64,000 bases of DNA from an uncultured Acetatifactor sp. (lineage in GTDB: Bacteria; Bacillota; Clostridia; Lachnospirales; Lachnospiraceae): positions 1 to 64,000 of the forward strand of contig CAJUCT010000027.1 of NCBI GenBank assembly GCA_910585015.1, given 5' to 3'. The notes below the pieces were generated by a model that was not told the DNA's origin, made no database searches, and was given only the letters and a program-made list of their open reading frames with translations. The translations under genes were made by a program, and so were the position numbers. How positions within the stretch are numbered: the first letter of the stretch is position 1; every line of letters begins with the position of its first letter. Below, piece by piece: positions 52,788-60,685 of the stretch.

Positions 52788-54083
52788 CTACGGGTAAAAT
52801 GTGGTCCGGCAGCTTATCTCAGGCGTGTACAAAACTGAAAATACTTTCTCATATGACTTGTCCTGTATAAAATATCCGTCCACCCGCTGTTTAAATTCCT
52901 CTCCGTCCTGATAGATGATACAGGTTATGTTCCCCTGATCCGTCTCCTCCACCCAGAAGAACTGCGGTGTCATTTCTCCTTCCCAAATATCAAGCCCGCA
53001 CATGTCCAAAAAATCCATTTCCTCCCCGGATTCCTCTATACAGTACCATAGCCCCCTCCTGCCCTCATGGGAACCATAATACTCCCCTGTTATAATGGGA
53101 AGTCCTGTAAATAACCCCACATTTTCCTCAAAGCCCAGTCTCTCAAGGGTCTTTATGTACTGCTCTCTGACGCCATTGTTATTCATATCACTCTCAAAGA
53201 CATCTGTGAACCCCCATGCTGTTATATTTATTAAGGTGTCGCCATACTTTTGCAGATAGGGCTGACGCTCTTCTCTGTATTTATTATTGAATAATTCTTT
53301 TATATTCCCCCATTCCTCCCTGTCAATTTCCGTCTCCCCGCTGCCGCATTCCATCGGCCGCCATCTGCGGCGGGCATCATATGCACAGTGATAATAATCT
53401 GCCGTATGGTAATAATCCACACTGCGGTTCAGCACCCGCTCCACATCATATCCCTCCAGGCAAAATATAGTTTCCGCTTTTACATCGCGGCACACATAGG
53501 TGAGTTCCATTTTTTCACGGGGCACTCCTTCGGACAGCCGGCAGGCAATGATCCGGCTCTGTTCATTGCGGGGGATAAAGAGAAGATATATGTTTTTCTT
53601 GTACTTTACCACTTCGATAATGGCATGCCATTGTATATTTGTATCCAAAAGCGGCTGGGAGCAGGAAAGCCGGTAGTCTCCCTCTTTTCCCTGCAAATAT
53701 ATGGCCAGCATGTTCGCCCCATCATCATCCTGGGCCGGGGCATACTCGATCACGTCTTCAAGCCCATCTCCATTAACATCCGCTGCCAGAACACAGATTC
53801 CGACTGCAGCGATATTGGGGATGGGAGGCGCATCCCCCGCCATGTGCGGGATGCTTTCCGCCAGCGCAGCCGCCTCGTCCAAACTAAGTCTTCGGGAGAT
53901 GACATATTGCTCCAACTGTGACCTATGGCCTTCCCTGCATAGTTTTTCCAGGTATCCGCTGAAGGTCTCCAGAGGCATTCCCCGCTCCCTTTGACAGATA
54001 ATCCCAATGCATATGGCCAGCAAAGCAATGGCAAAAAGCGCCGCCCCGGCAACCGCCATGATATATTTTCTGCTCTTCCTCAT
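52788..54083 (-). CDS. Membrane-anchored protein with Asp-rich calcium-binding-like loops
   Basis: 431 residues, family not recognised. A basic start (MRKSRKYIM) and one helix (about 9-30, AVAGAALFAIALLAICIGI) anchor an extracytoplasmic domain. That domain has two Asp/Asn loops, AADVNGDGLEDVIEYA and ESDMNNNGVREQYI, like those of FG-GAP or EF-hand-type repeats, and is rich in aromatic beta segments. No Cys lipobox. GGAGG lies at the very end of the upstream ATPase gene and the start follows its stop by 5 bases, so translation is coupled. Probably a surface sensor or binding protein; role unknown. Confidence 0.7.
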   Translation of the reverse strand: MRKSRKYIMAVAGAALFAIALLAICIGIICQRERGMPLETFSGYLEKLCREGHRSQLEQYVISRRLSLDEAAALAESIPHMAGDAPPIPNIAAVGICVLAADVNGDGLEDVIEYAPAQDDDGANMLAIYLQGKEGDYRLSCSQPLLDTNIQWHAIIEVVKYKKNIYLLFIPRNEQSRIIACRLSEGVPREKMELTYVCRDVKAETIFCLEGYDVERVLNRSVDYYHTADYYHCAYDARRRWRPMECGSGETEIDREEWGNIKELFNNKYREERQPYLQKYGDTLINITAWGFTDVFESDMNNNGVREQYIKTLERLGFEENVGLFTGLPIITGEYYGSHEGRRGLWYCIEESGEEMDFLDMCGLDIWEGEMTPQFFWVEETDQGNITCIIYQDGEEFKQRVDGYFIQDKSYEKVFSVLYTPEISCRTTFYP

Positions 54084-54088
54084 CGGAC

Positions 54089-55789
54089 TTACACCTCCGT
54101 AGCGCCAATCAGCACTTCTTTCCCGCAAAAAGCAAATCCATACTTCCGTATATGTTCCTCCGGAATCCCTCTTGCGATCAGCGATGCCTGGTAGTCCCGT
54201 TCCTGGATCTGCCGCAGAGCCGCGGCAACTGTGTCTGACAACTCCTTTTCTTGCATGTCCTGCACCTTAAATTCCAAAATGATGGCATCCTCCTGGGATT
54301 TGTTCTGTGACATGTCCCTGGGTTCCAGCATCACATCGTACCTGCCAAAGCCGCTCTCCCGATTGGATGTGAGTATATATCGGTCGGACAACTCTACCAT
54401 CAGCCCCAATACAAAGCCATGGTAAAAACGCTCTGGCTCACTATATGGGTTTTTGCCCGTGTCAAAATAACTGAACATTTCCCGTGTCACCCTGTTCATG
54501 TAGGTGTTCATCGCCGCCACATCATTAAGCAGCAGCGCTTTGATAAAGTCATTGTAATAGTCATTCTCGGAAAACCAATCCCGCACCATATCCTCGAACA
54601 TGATGTGAACTTCCCGGTTGGTCAACACCAGCTTATAATACGTGCGGCCTGTCCTCTCCACGAACGTTGTGCCTAATACCTTCAGATATCCGCTGGCCAG
54701 CAGCAGACTCCATATGGCGTTCTTTTTTGTGGAAAGCTGATTATAGACAATCTGCTCGTCTATCTCCATTTCAAGCGTACCGCCGCCCAACAGTTCCTCA
54801 AAGGTTTTCTTTATGTCAGTGTTAGCCTCCCGGAGCAGCTTGCTGACCAATCCGTTGGAACTGGTATTGACCCAATAGGCGCCCACTTTTTTCTTATCCA
54901 GGAAATTAATAATGGACCACGGATTATAGATGTCTTTCCTGCTGCCAAATGTAAAACCATCATACCAGTCCTTGACCTGCTGTTTTTGTTCTGACAGGCC
55001 ATATTCCTCCAATGCAGCAAACACTTCCTCCTGCGTGAAACCAAAGCAATCCGCATACTTTTCGGAAGTTGTCGTCACCACTTCCAGATTGTTCAGATCG
55101 GAGAACATAGACTCCTTACTCACTCTTGTTATCCCTGTCATAATAGCCCGCTCCAAGTATGGATTCGTCTTGAAAGTGGCGCCAAACAGACTTCTGGTAA
55201 ATTGCACCAGTTCCTCCCAATAGCCTCTCACATAAGCCTCCTGCATGGGCGTATCATATTCATCCAGCAGGATGATTACTTTTTTGCCATAGTGGAGCAT
55301 CAAAAGGTTCGACAGGGCATTTAATGATTCCGCCGCAACATAATCCTCCATATCAGCCGAGACCATCTGGTATAACTCTTTTTCCTTGGGACCCAGTTTC
55401 CCGCTATCCAGCAGGAAATCAAATTGTCTGTACAGATCCGCGATAATCCGGCATATCCTCTTTCGGACATCCTGATAAGAAGTTTCCTTTACCTTAGCGA
55501 AGCTGAGGGCAATCACCGGGTATGTCCCCTGCAGCTGACGGTATTTTTCCTCCTGCCAGATGGAAAGACCCTCAAACAGATCGCCGCGCCCGGCATAGCC
55601 CACCGAGAAAAACTGCTCCACCATGCTCATGTTCAGCGTCTTGCCAAAGCGCCTGGGACGGGTGAGCAGTGTCACGTCATCTTCCGCTTCCCACCACTGT
55701 CTGATGAAGTCCGTTTTATCCACATAAAAATTGTTGCTGATCCTGATTTTCTCAAAGTCCTGACGGCCTATACCTATCGTCCTCGCCAT
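54089..55789 (-). CDS. AAA-ATPase-like protein with C-terminal PD-(D/E)XK domain
   Basis: 566 residues of the family common in Lachnospiraceae and Bacteroides (AAA-ATPase_like plus PDDEXK_9). Starts MARTIGIGRQDFEKIRISNN; FYVDKTDFIRQWWE; Walker A-like TRPRRFGKTLNMSM; Walker B VIILLDEYDTPMQEAY; ITRVSKESMFSDLNN as sensor region. The C-terminal nuclease-like core has GRYDVMLEPRD and AIILEFKVQ (D...ExK). Cellular role unknown; some relatives are thought to be tied to mobile DNA or defence. GAGAGG precedes the ATG. A decayed duplicate of its 5' end lies at 56505-56640. Confidence 0.88.
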   Translation of the reverse strand: MARTIGIGRQDFEKIRISNNFYVDKTDFIRQWWEAEDDVTLLTRPRRFGKTLNMSMVEQFFSVGYAGRGDLFEGLSIWQEEKYRQLQGTYPVIALSFAKVKETSYQDVRKRICRIIADLYRQFDFLLDSGKLGPKEKELYQMVSADMEDYVAAESLNALSNLLMLHYGKKVIILLDEYDTPMQEAYVRGYWEELVQFTRSLFGATFKTNPYLERAIMTGITRVSKESMFSDLNNLEVVTTTSEKYADCFGFTQEEVFAALEEYGLSEQKQQVKDWYDGFTFGSRKDIYNPWSIINFLDKKKVGAYWVNTSSNGLVSKLLREANTDIKKTFEELLGGGTLEMEIDEQIVYNQLSTKKNAIWSLLLASGYLKVLGTTFVERTGRTYYKLVLTNREVHIMFEDMVRDWFSENDYYNDFIKALLLNDVAAMNTYMNRVTREMFSYFDTGKNPYSEPERFYHGFVLGLMVELSDRYILTSNRESGFGRYDVMLEPRDMSQNKSQEDAIILEFKVQDMQEKELSDTVAAALRQIQERDYQASLIARGIPEEHIRKYGFAFCGKEVLIGATEV

Positions 55790-55875
55790 AATCCGCCTCT
55801 CTTTCTCCCTCTCTTCTCGGCACATGCTGCCCTACAGTTATAATATATCTTTTTTCTCCCTGAAAATCAACGAAA
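55747..55875. repeat. 5' end and leader of the ATPase gene, duplicated at 56505-56640
   Basis: These 129 bases (first codons, ribosome binding site and the TATAATATATCTTTTTTCTC leader) match 56505-56640 with scattered differences; in the second copy the ATG has become ACG. The rest of 55790-56223 holds no gene I can support. Confidence 0.85.
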
Positions 55876-56223
55876 ACAGCAGATCCGAAAGCTCTGCTTT
55901 CATCGCGTTCCATCACTATCCTGCACCAAGCTAAACTTGAATCCGGTACGCTCATGCTCTTCGACCGTTTCCTAATACTTATTCGATACAAATACTCCTC
56001 ATCTGGGTTCATGTGGAAACCAGTATTTTTCTATCCTTTTATTACCACCATGCAAGAATATCTAATTTACTATATGAGCAAGCTCTTTCATAAAGGATAC
56101 TCCGATTACCAGATTCTTACCGCGTACCTGTTTATGTATAGTCCGGCCTCAGGCAGCCTTGTCTAGGCCCTTTCATCAAGTTCTTCCTCTCTGCAATTCA
56201 AGAATGAAGTTTCGGATTATCTG

Positions 56224-56512
56224 TCATAATATTTTGTCCGTCCACTCTATAGCATCACTCAATCCGCCTTGGCAAAGCCAGTAGTCAACCGCACTAAGCG
56301 CTGTGTCAAAAGGAATCACATATCTATTTGACATAAGAGAATAATCGCCCAGATAGTACATAGTTTCTACCTGAGCAGATTCATCCCCAAGAGAAGTTAA
56401 TGCCTCCTCAAAATCTTCGGAAATATAAGTTAGTATAGTCAAGTTCCGCTTCCCGTCACTGTCCGGCGAAGTCTGCTTTATCTATATCAATATTGTTGTT
56501 GAGCCTGTTGTT
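56224..56512 (-). pseudogene. Decayed Imm1-like immunity protein fragment
   Basis: The last 72 codons read TYISEDFEEALTSLGDE, METMYYLGDYSLMSN-like and IPFDTALSAVDYWLCQGGLSDAIEW, the C-terminal pattern of Imm1 immunity proteins (a Gly-Asp loop, then P-x-x-x-A-L helix and ...x-W). Only a TTG could start this frame, without a convincing site. Upstream, a second frame reads NNIDIDKADFAGQ and stops, as if a frameshift separates it from DGKRNLTIL. Directly before that lies the duplicated ATPase 5' end (56505-56640). Best read as a relic of a toxin-immunity locus. Confidence 0.55.
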
Positions 56513-56640
56513 TTCAACTCCTGACGGGCTATACCTATCCTTCTCACCGTAATCCGCCTCACTTTCTACCGCTTTCTTCAGACCTCGTAATCCTCTATAG
56601 CTATAATATATCTTTTTTCTCCTCTGAAAGCAACGAATTT
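56505..56640. repeat. Second, decayed copy of the ATPase gene 5' end
   Basis: Homologous to 55747-55875. On the minus strand it keeps the leader (TATAATATATC complement), GGCGGATT before a mutated start (ACG), and about eight recognisable codons (RRIGIARQE against ARTIGIGRQ), then switches to the Imm1-like relic. Confidence 0.8.
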
Positions 56641-56719
56641 TTGCCGGCCATACATAATGTCAATACATTTGAGTTCATTGTATATCACAGTTCTAAGCTT
56701 TTGCCTATCTCTTCCCCCT

Positions 56720-57577
56720 TCATTCCGGATACTCATACTCAAAGGATGCCCGGTCCGTCTCAAAAGCCAGAAGAGTGTGGTTATTTTTTCTAAAACGATA
56801 ACTTGCCCGGCAGGCCACACTTTCATGGATGGTTCTGGCCATATCTCCCCTTGTGGGGGCCTTTAAAGGTTTTCCGGTTCTTTCCAGAAGTTCCGCTTCC
56901 AGTTCCAGGCTGCCCCGGACCACCCTGACCAGCCCATTTTGTACCATAACCGCTTTTGCCCCCAGATAAGTAGCCAGCCTGTACTCCCTGCCATGCCATA
57001 ACACAATACCGATAACCCCCTGGAAATGAAAACCTGCCATGGGAATATCTGCCACGGACAGCATTTACACGCCTCCCGGGAAACTGCACTGTGTCCAAAT
57101 ATATTGTTGGGGAAACGATCGCCCTCTGTCTCCTTCCCAATAGCCTTCCGCTCCGTCAAAGCTATAAGAAGTTCCGTTAATATACACCGTTCCCCACACC
57201 TTGTGCCTCATGCTCCATATACTGTGCCTGCATTCCAAAAACGGCACATAGGAAAACGGCCCCATGATATTGTATTTTAATGGGGAAAGAGCGCTGAAAT
57301 ACAGTCTTCCTTTTACATCCAGCCCAGGTTCATGTACTGCCAGCCTGACGCCCCTCTCTCCAAATCGATTCCTTCCAATAGAAATCGTCTTTCCTTTCCG
57401 GCGAAACTCTTCTATAGGAAATTCAACTGCCCATGCCTCTGTCTCTGTGATAATCTGGATGGAACAAGTCCCTTTCCGTCCGGTCTGATGAACCGCCGGT
57501 ATAACCGCCAAAGTCTGCATATCGGACTGGCATTTGAAATACCAGCCATTAAAAAAACCCTGCTTTCCTGAAATCAT
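56720..57577 (-). pseudogene. Tocopherol cyclase-like protein gene interrupted by one in-frame TAA
   Basis: Together the two parts make a ~285-codon frame of the tocopherol cyclase-like family. Part 1 (57577-57065): ISGKQGFFNGWYFKCQS, GRLYFSALSPLKYNIMGPFSYVPF, and SFDGAEGYWEGDRGRSFPQQYIWTQC, all family hallmarks. It ends in TAA at 57067-57065, and ATG follows at once in the same frame. Part 2 (57064-56720): MLSVADIPMAGFHFQGVIGIV, EYRLATYLGAKAVM, SFEYEYPE, exactly the missing C-terminal half. Either a single nonsense mutation, or two separately translated halves. GGGAG precedes the first ATG. Upstream on the same strand is the FAD/Rieske gene. Confidence 0.8.
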
Positions 57578-57637
57578 TCTGGCTCCCGTCCGCCTGCTCC
57601 TACAGGCAATCCGATCTGTTCCCGCAATCCATTCTTC

Positions 57638-59005
57638 TCACCCATCCCGCCTCCTGCAATCCGTCTGGGCGGGACCCTCAAGCAGATGCCCTTCCCTGTC
57701 AAACCTGGAGCCGTGGCAGGGGCAGTCATAGCTCTCTTCATCTGGATTCCACTCCAGTCTGCAGCCCATATGGGGACAGTTGGGAATAATCTCTTCACTT
57801 CCCGCAGGCAGCAGATGCTTTGCCAAGCCTTTTACCGTATGCGCGCCATGTACTGCCAGTTCTTTCGCCGCCTGCGCCGTAAAATGCCTCTGCGGCGAAA
57901 AAATATCCGCCTCCGGGCACTCCCGCCCACTAATCAGCGCTGTCAGGATACCGGCGCTTACCATCGCCGTGGTCATGCCCCATTTTCCAAAACCTGTAGC
58001 CACATACCAGCCTGGGTTTCGCCTGGAAAACCTCCCGATATAAGGCAGTCCGTCCAGTGTCATACAGTCCTGGGCCGACCAGCGAAGCGCCTCACGGCAT
58101 CCGGGATAGAGCTCCCGTGCCTTGTCGTGCAGCATCTCATATCGGCCTCCTTTGCCTGCCCCCTTCCCTTTATTTACCCCTGTCCGATGACTGCCTCCGC
58201 CAAGCAGCAGCAGGTTTCCCTGGGTGCGGAAAGAAAGGCCATCCCTGTCGATTCCCAGATACATTCCCTCTGGCCTTTCCGTCCCCTCCAATGCCACCAC
58301 ATAGCTCCTCTCCTGATACATCCTGGCAAAGTAATATCCGGGGATATTAATAAAGGGAAAATGAGCGGCAAATACAATATGTTCTGCCGTCACGCATCCC
58401 CTGCCCGTCTCCACCCTCCTGCCTTCCACCTTCAGCACTTTAGTCTGCTCGTACACTTCCACTTCCTCAGCCATCTTTGCCAGAAATCTAAGAGGATGAA
58501 ACTTGGCCTGGTGAGCAAATTTTGTCACACCCGCCACAGAAAAAGGAAGCTCGCAGTCTGTTTCAAAAGACGCTTCTATGCCCAATGACTTCGCCGCCTC
58601 CGCTTCCTGCCGCAAAAGTGTTTCCTCGGTCCGGGAATACAGATAAGCCGGGCATCTGGCAAAATCGCAGTCAATCCCCTTTTCCCGGATCAGCCTTTCA
58701 TATTCTTTGATGGCAGCTTCATTTGCGCCTGCATAATGTTCCGCCATCCGGCGGCCAAACGTTTGAATCATCTGTCCGTAAACCAGACTGTGCTGGGAAG
58801 TAATCTTTGCCGTGGTGTTTTTTGTCTGCCCGCTCCCGATTCTGTCCGCCTCCAGTACAACTGTCCGGATTCCCGCCTGTTTCAGGTAATATGCCGTCAA
58901 AATACCCGCCAGCCCTGCCCCAATGACAACGGCCTCCGCCTCCATATCCCCCGGCAGCGGTTCCCGTTTCCTGATTTCTGTTTCTTCCATCCAGATAGAT
59001 TCCAT
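57638..59005 (-). CDS. FAD-dependent oxidoreductase with C-terminal Rieske domain
   Basis: 455 residues. N-terminal DAO-type flavoprotein domain with the dinucleotide motif AVVIGAGLAGILTAYYL (about 24-40) and VVLEADRIGSGQTKNTTAKIT; C-terminal 2Fe-2S Rieske domain with NCPHMGCRLEWNPDEES and CPCHGSRFDREG, which has both Cys-x-His and Cys-x-x-His ligand pairs. Combined DAO-Rieske proteins oxidise unknown amine-type or other substrates; electron acceptor unknown. GGAGG precedes the ATG at 59005. The tocopherol cyclase-like gene follows after about 60 bases, so both may act in one pathway. Confidence 0.93.
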   Translation of the reverse strand: MESIWMEETEIRKREPLPGDMEAEAVVIGAGLAGILTAYYLKQAGIRTVVLEADRIGSGQTKNTTAKITSQHSLVYGQMIQTFGRRMAEHYAGANEAAIKEYERLIREKGIDCDFARCPAYLYSRTEETLLRQEAEAAKSLGIEASFETDCELPFSVAGVTKFAHQAKFHPLRFLAKMAEEVEVYEQTKVLKVEGRRVETGRGCVTAEHIVFAAHFPFINIPGYYFARMYQERSYVVALEGTERPEGMYLGIDRDGLSFRTQGNLLLLGGGSHRTGVNKGKGAGKGGRYEMLHDKARELYPGCREALRWSAQDCMTLDGLPYIGRFSRRNPGWYVATGFGKWGMTTAMVSAGILTALISGRECPEADIFSPQRHFTAQAAKELAVHGAHTVKGLAKHLLPAGSEEIIPNCPHMGCRLEWNPDEESYDCPCHGSRFDREGHLLEGPAQTDCRRRDG

Positions 59006-59804
59006 TTTATGCCTCCATTATTTCCTTCCTCTGCTTGGGCCCATCTCTATATGAAAAATGTGGGGTAAGCCATACTTTTTGATAGCATATGTCAAAATGC
59101 GGTGATTATACAGTTTTCGGATTATGCCACGAGAGTCTTGGCAGGTCAGACTCCAGAAAGCGGCTGCTAAAGGCGAAATACATTCCTCTAAGCAGAGCTC
59201 TGGAAAAAGTTAAAGATAATGAAACATCATGCTGATAGAAAAATTAATAACAGAGAAAATTTATAACATACATAGCAAAAATACTATGTTCCTAAACAGT
59301 TGCATATATCTAATCAATTAAAGAAATTACACCCGCATAATATGAAATGCAGATGGCATCGGTACTGTTGCTGATATCGGGCGTATAACCGGTACATTGG
59401 GCATTTCTGGCTCTGAAGAATTTTCTTCTACTGCTTCTGCACCTGGCAAGTCATAACAAATATCATTTTGTGAAATACGCTACCATTAGGCTTGAAAAAC
59501 TTCGGCGTGAACTGTCACGTTTGAAAGTCTGATTATTTCCTTTTAACAGCACCGGATACCTGAACGTCGTCTGTATAATGAGGGCGCCCTTTTTAGTGTA
59601 CGGTTAGGAGAAGTTTGTTCAAACTATGCTCCCTCTCCATGGTGAGAAAATATTTGTATCTACATTAAGCATATTTGCCTCTTTAGCATAATGTTCTTTT
59701 TGTGTACAAGCACTCTTCAGTTCGATGAGAAAGGTAATTTAATTTTGCTCAACAGTCACACAACGCGGCTATTGTGTATTGTTATTCTCTCAATTTTGTG
59801 TGCA
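59006..59804. other. Gene-poor AT-rich boundary region
   Basis: No supported gene in about 800 bases. Base composition becomes AT-rich here. A startless open stretch on the minus strand (about 59330-59450) reads DICYDLPGAEAVEEN ... ending FHIMRV and a stop, which may be a decayed C-terminus of unknown origin. Nothing else recognised. Confidence 0.5.
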
Positions 59805-60605
59805 TTACCTCCTTGATGCACAGATATTCCCTTCCAATTGCAATACCAAATCAGGTTCCCTTAAGCTACTTTGCATAGCTAGTTTCTCATATTTATCCTT
59901 TACTTCTTGCTTCTCAGTTTTTTCAAACCGTATTTCTGTCTTAATTCCAAATATGGGCTTTATATGATTTATAATTTCTCCATCTCCTTCCTTAATACCT
60001 TTTATAATAATCGGCACTCGATTATCCTCATTGTGCTTTGTAATCCAAATAATTTCTCGGTAATATTTCAAAGGGATTTTCTCCCACAGTTCCAGTATGC
60101 TTACATCTAGATTGTAAATAACGAATCTGTCCAGCAACAAGGCATATGATTCCTCTATTCGTCGCTGCATTTCCATCAAAGTATTTAGTCCCCCCACCTT
60201 TTTGACATTGCATACATTATCTACTGTAATCTTATAATACAGCGGAAAACATGTCTGTTTTACAAGTATCCCACCATCATGCCGATAACATATTTGTTCC
60301 ATAACAAATGCAAGCTCAGATATTTTAAATATAAACTCCTCCATCTTTGGAGCCAGTATTCCACATACATTTCTCTTATTCAATATTTTAGGTATGTACA
60401 CTTGCATAATATAGAAGATATATGCTGCAACATAGCTATATGCAATATTAGATATCAGCCTTTCATTGCTTTGAGAGATAAAGAGCCAGCGCATTACAGC
60501 CGTATTCCAGACAAGGGTATATGAGCACTCTCTTATTATAAAGAAAAATGAAATTATAGTGCCTATACTTAATATGACCAAAATTTTATTTTCATTTCTT
60601 CTCAT
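59805..60605 (-). CDS. Two-TM membrane protein with cytoplasmic domain (island gene)
   Basis: 266 residues, family not recognised. Two hydrophobic helices (about 8-27, ILVILSIGTIISFFFII; about 53-72, NIAYSYVAAYIFYIMQVYI) are followed by ~190 residues that are predicted cytoplasmic, mostly helical, with EEFIFKISELAFVMEQICYRHD and a charged C-terminal coiled segment (RFEKTEKQEVKDKYEKLAMQ). GAAAGG precedes the ATG. Clearly AT-rich and divergent from the P-loop ATPase gene with 80 bases between starts, so the two probably form one functional pair. The layout (two TM helices plus soluble domain) recalls membrane effectors of defence systems; that is inference. Confidence 0.7.
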   Translation of the reverse strand: MRRNENKILVILSIGTIISFFFIIRECSYTLVWNTAVMRWLFISQSNERLISNIAYSYVAAYIFYIMQVYIPKILNKRNVCGILAPKMEEFIFKISELAFVMEQICYRHDGGILVKQTCFPLYYKITVDNVCNVKKVGGLNTLMEMQRRIEESYALLLDRFVIYNLDVSILELWEKIPLKYYREIIWITKHNEDNRVPIIIKGIKEGDGEIINHIKPIFGIKTEIRFEKTEKQEVKDKYEKLAMQSSLREPDLVLQLEGNICASRR

Positions 60606-60685
60606 ACATTATTGCCTTTCTTCTTTTGATATGCTATATTGTAAATATTGTATCATCACTTTTAGAAAACTGCAAGGAGCGATAT

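Noticed and set aside
55954..56166. 70-codon plus-strand frame in the 55.8-56.2 kb gap
   Set aside because: No ribosome binding site or recognised pattern; surrounded by decayed sequence.
56578..56826. 82-codon minus-strand frame downstream of the tocopherol cyclase-like gene
   Set aside because: It runs out of the end of that gene into the duplicated ATPase leader; its C-terminal similarity to the frame at 55752-56012 is only the shared leader translated.
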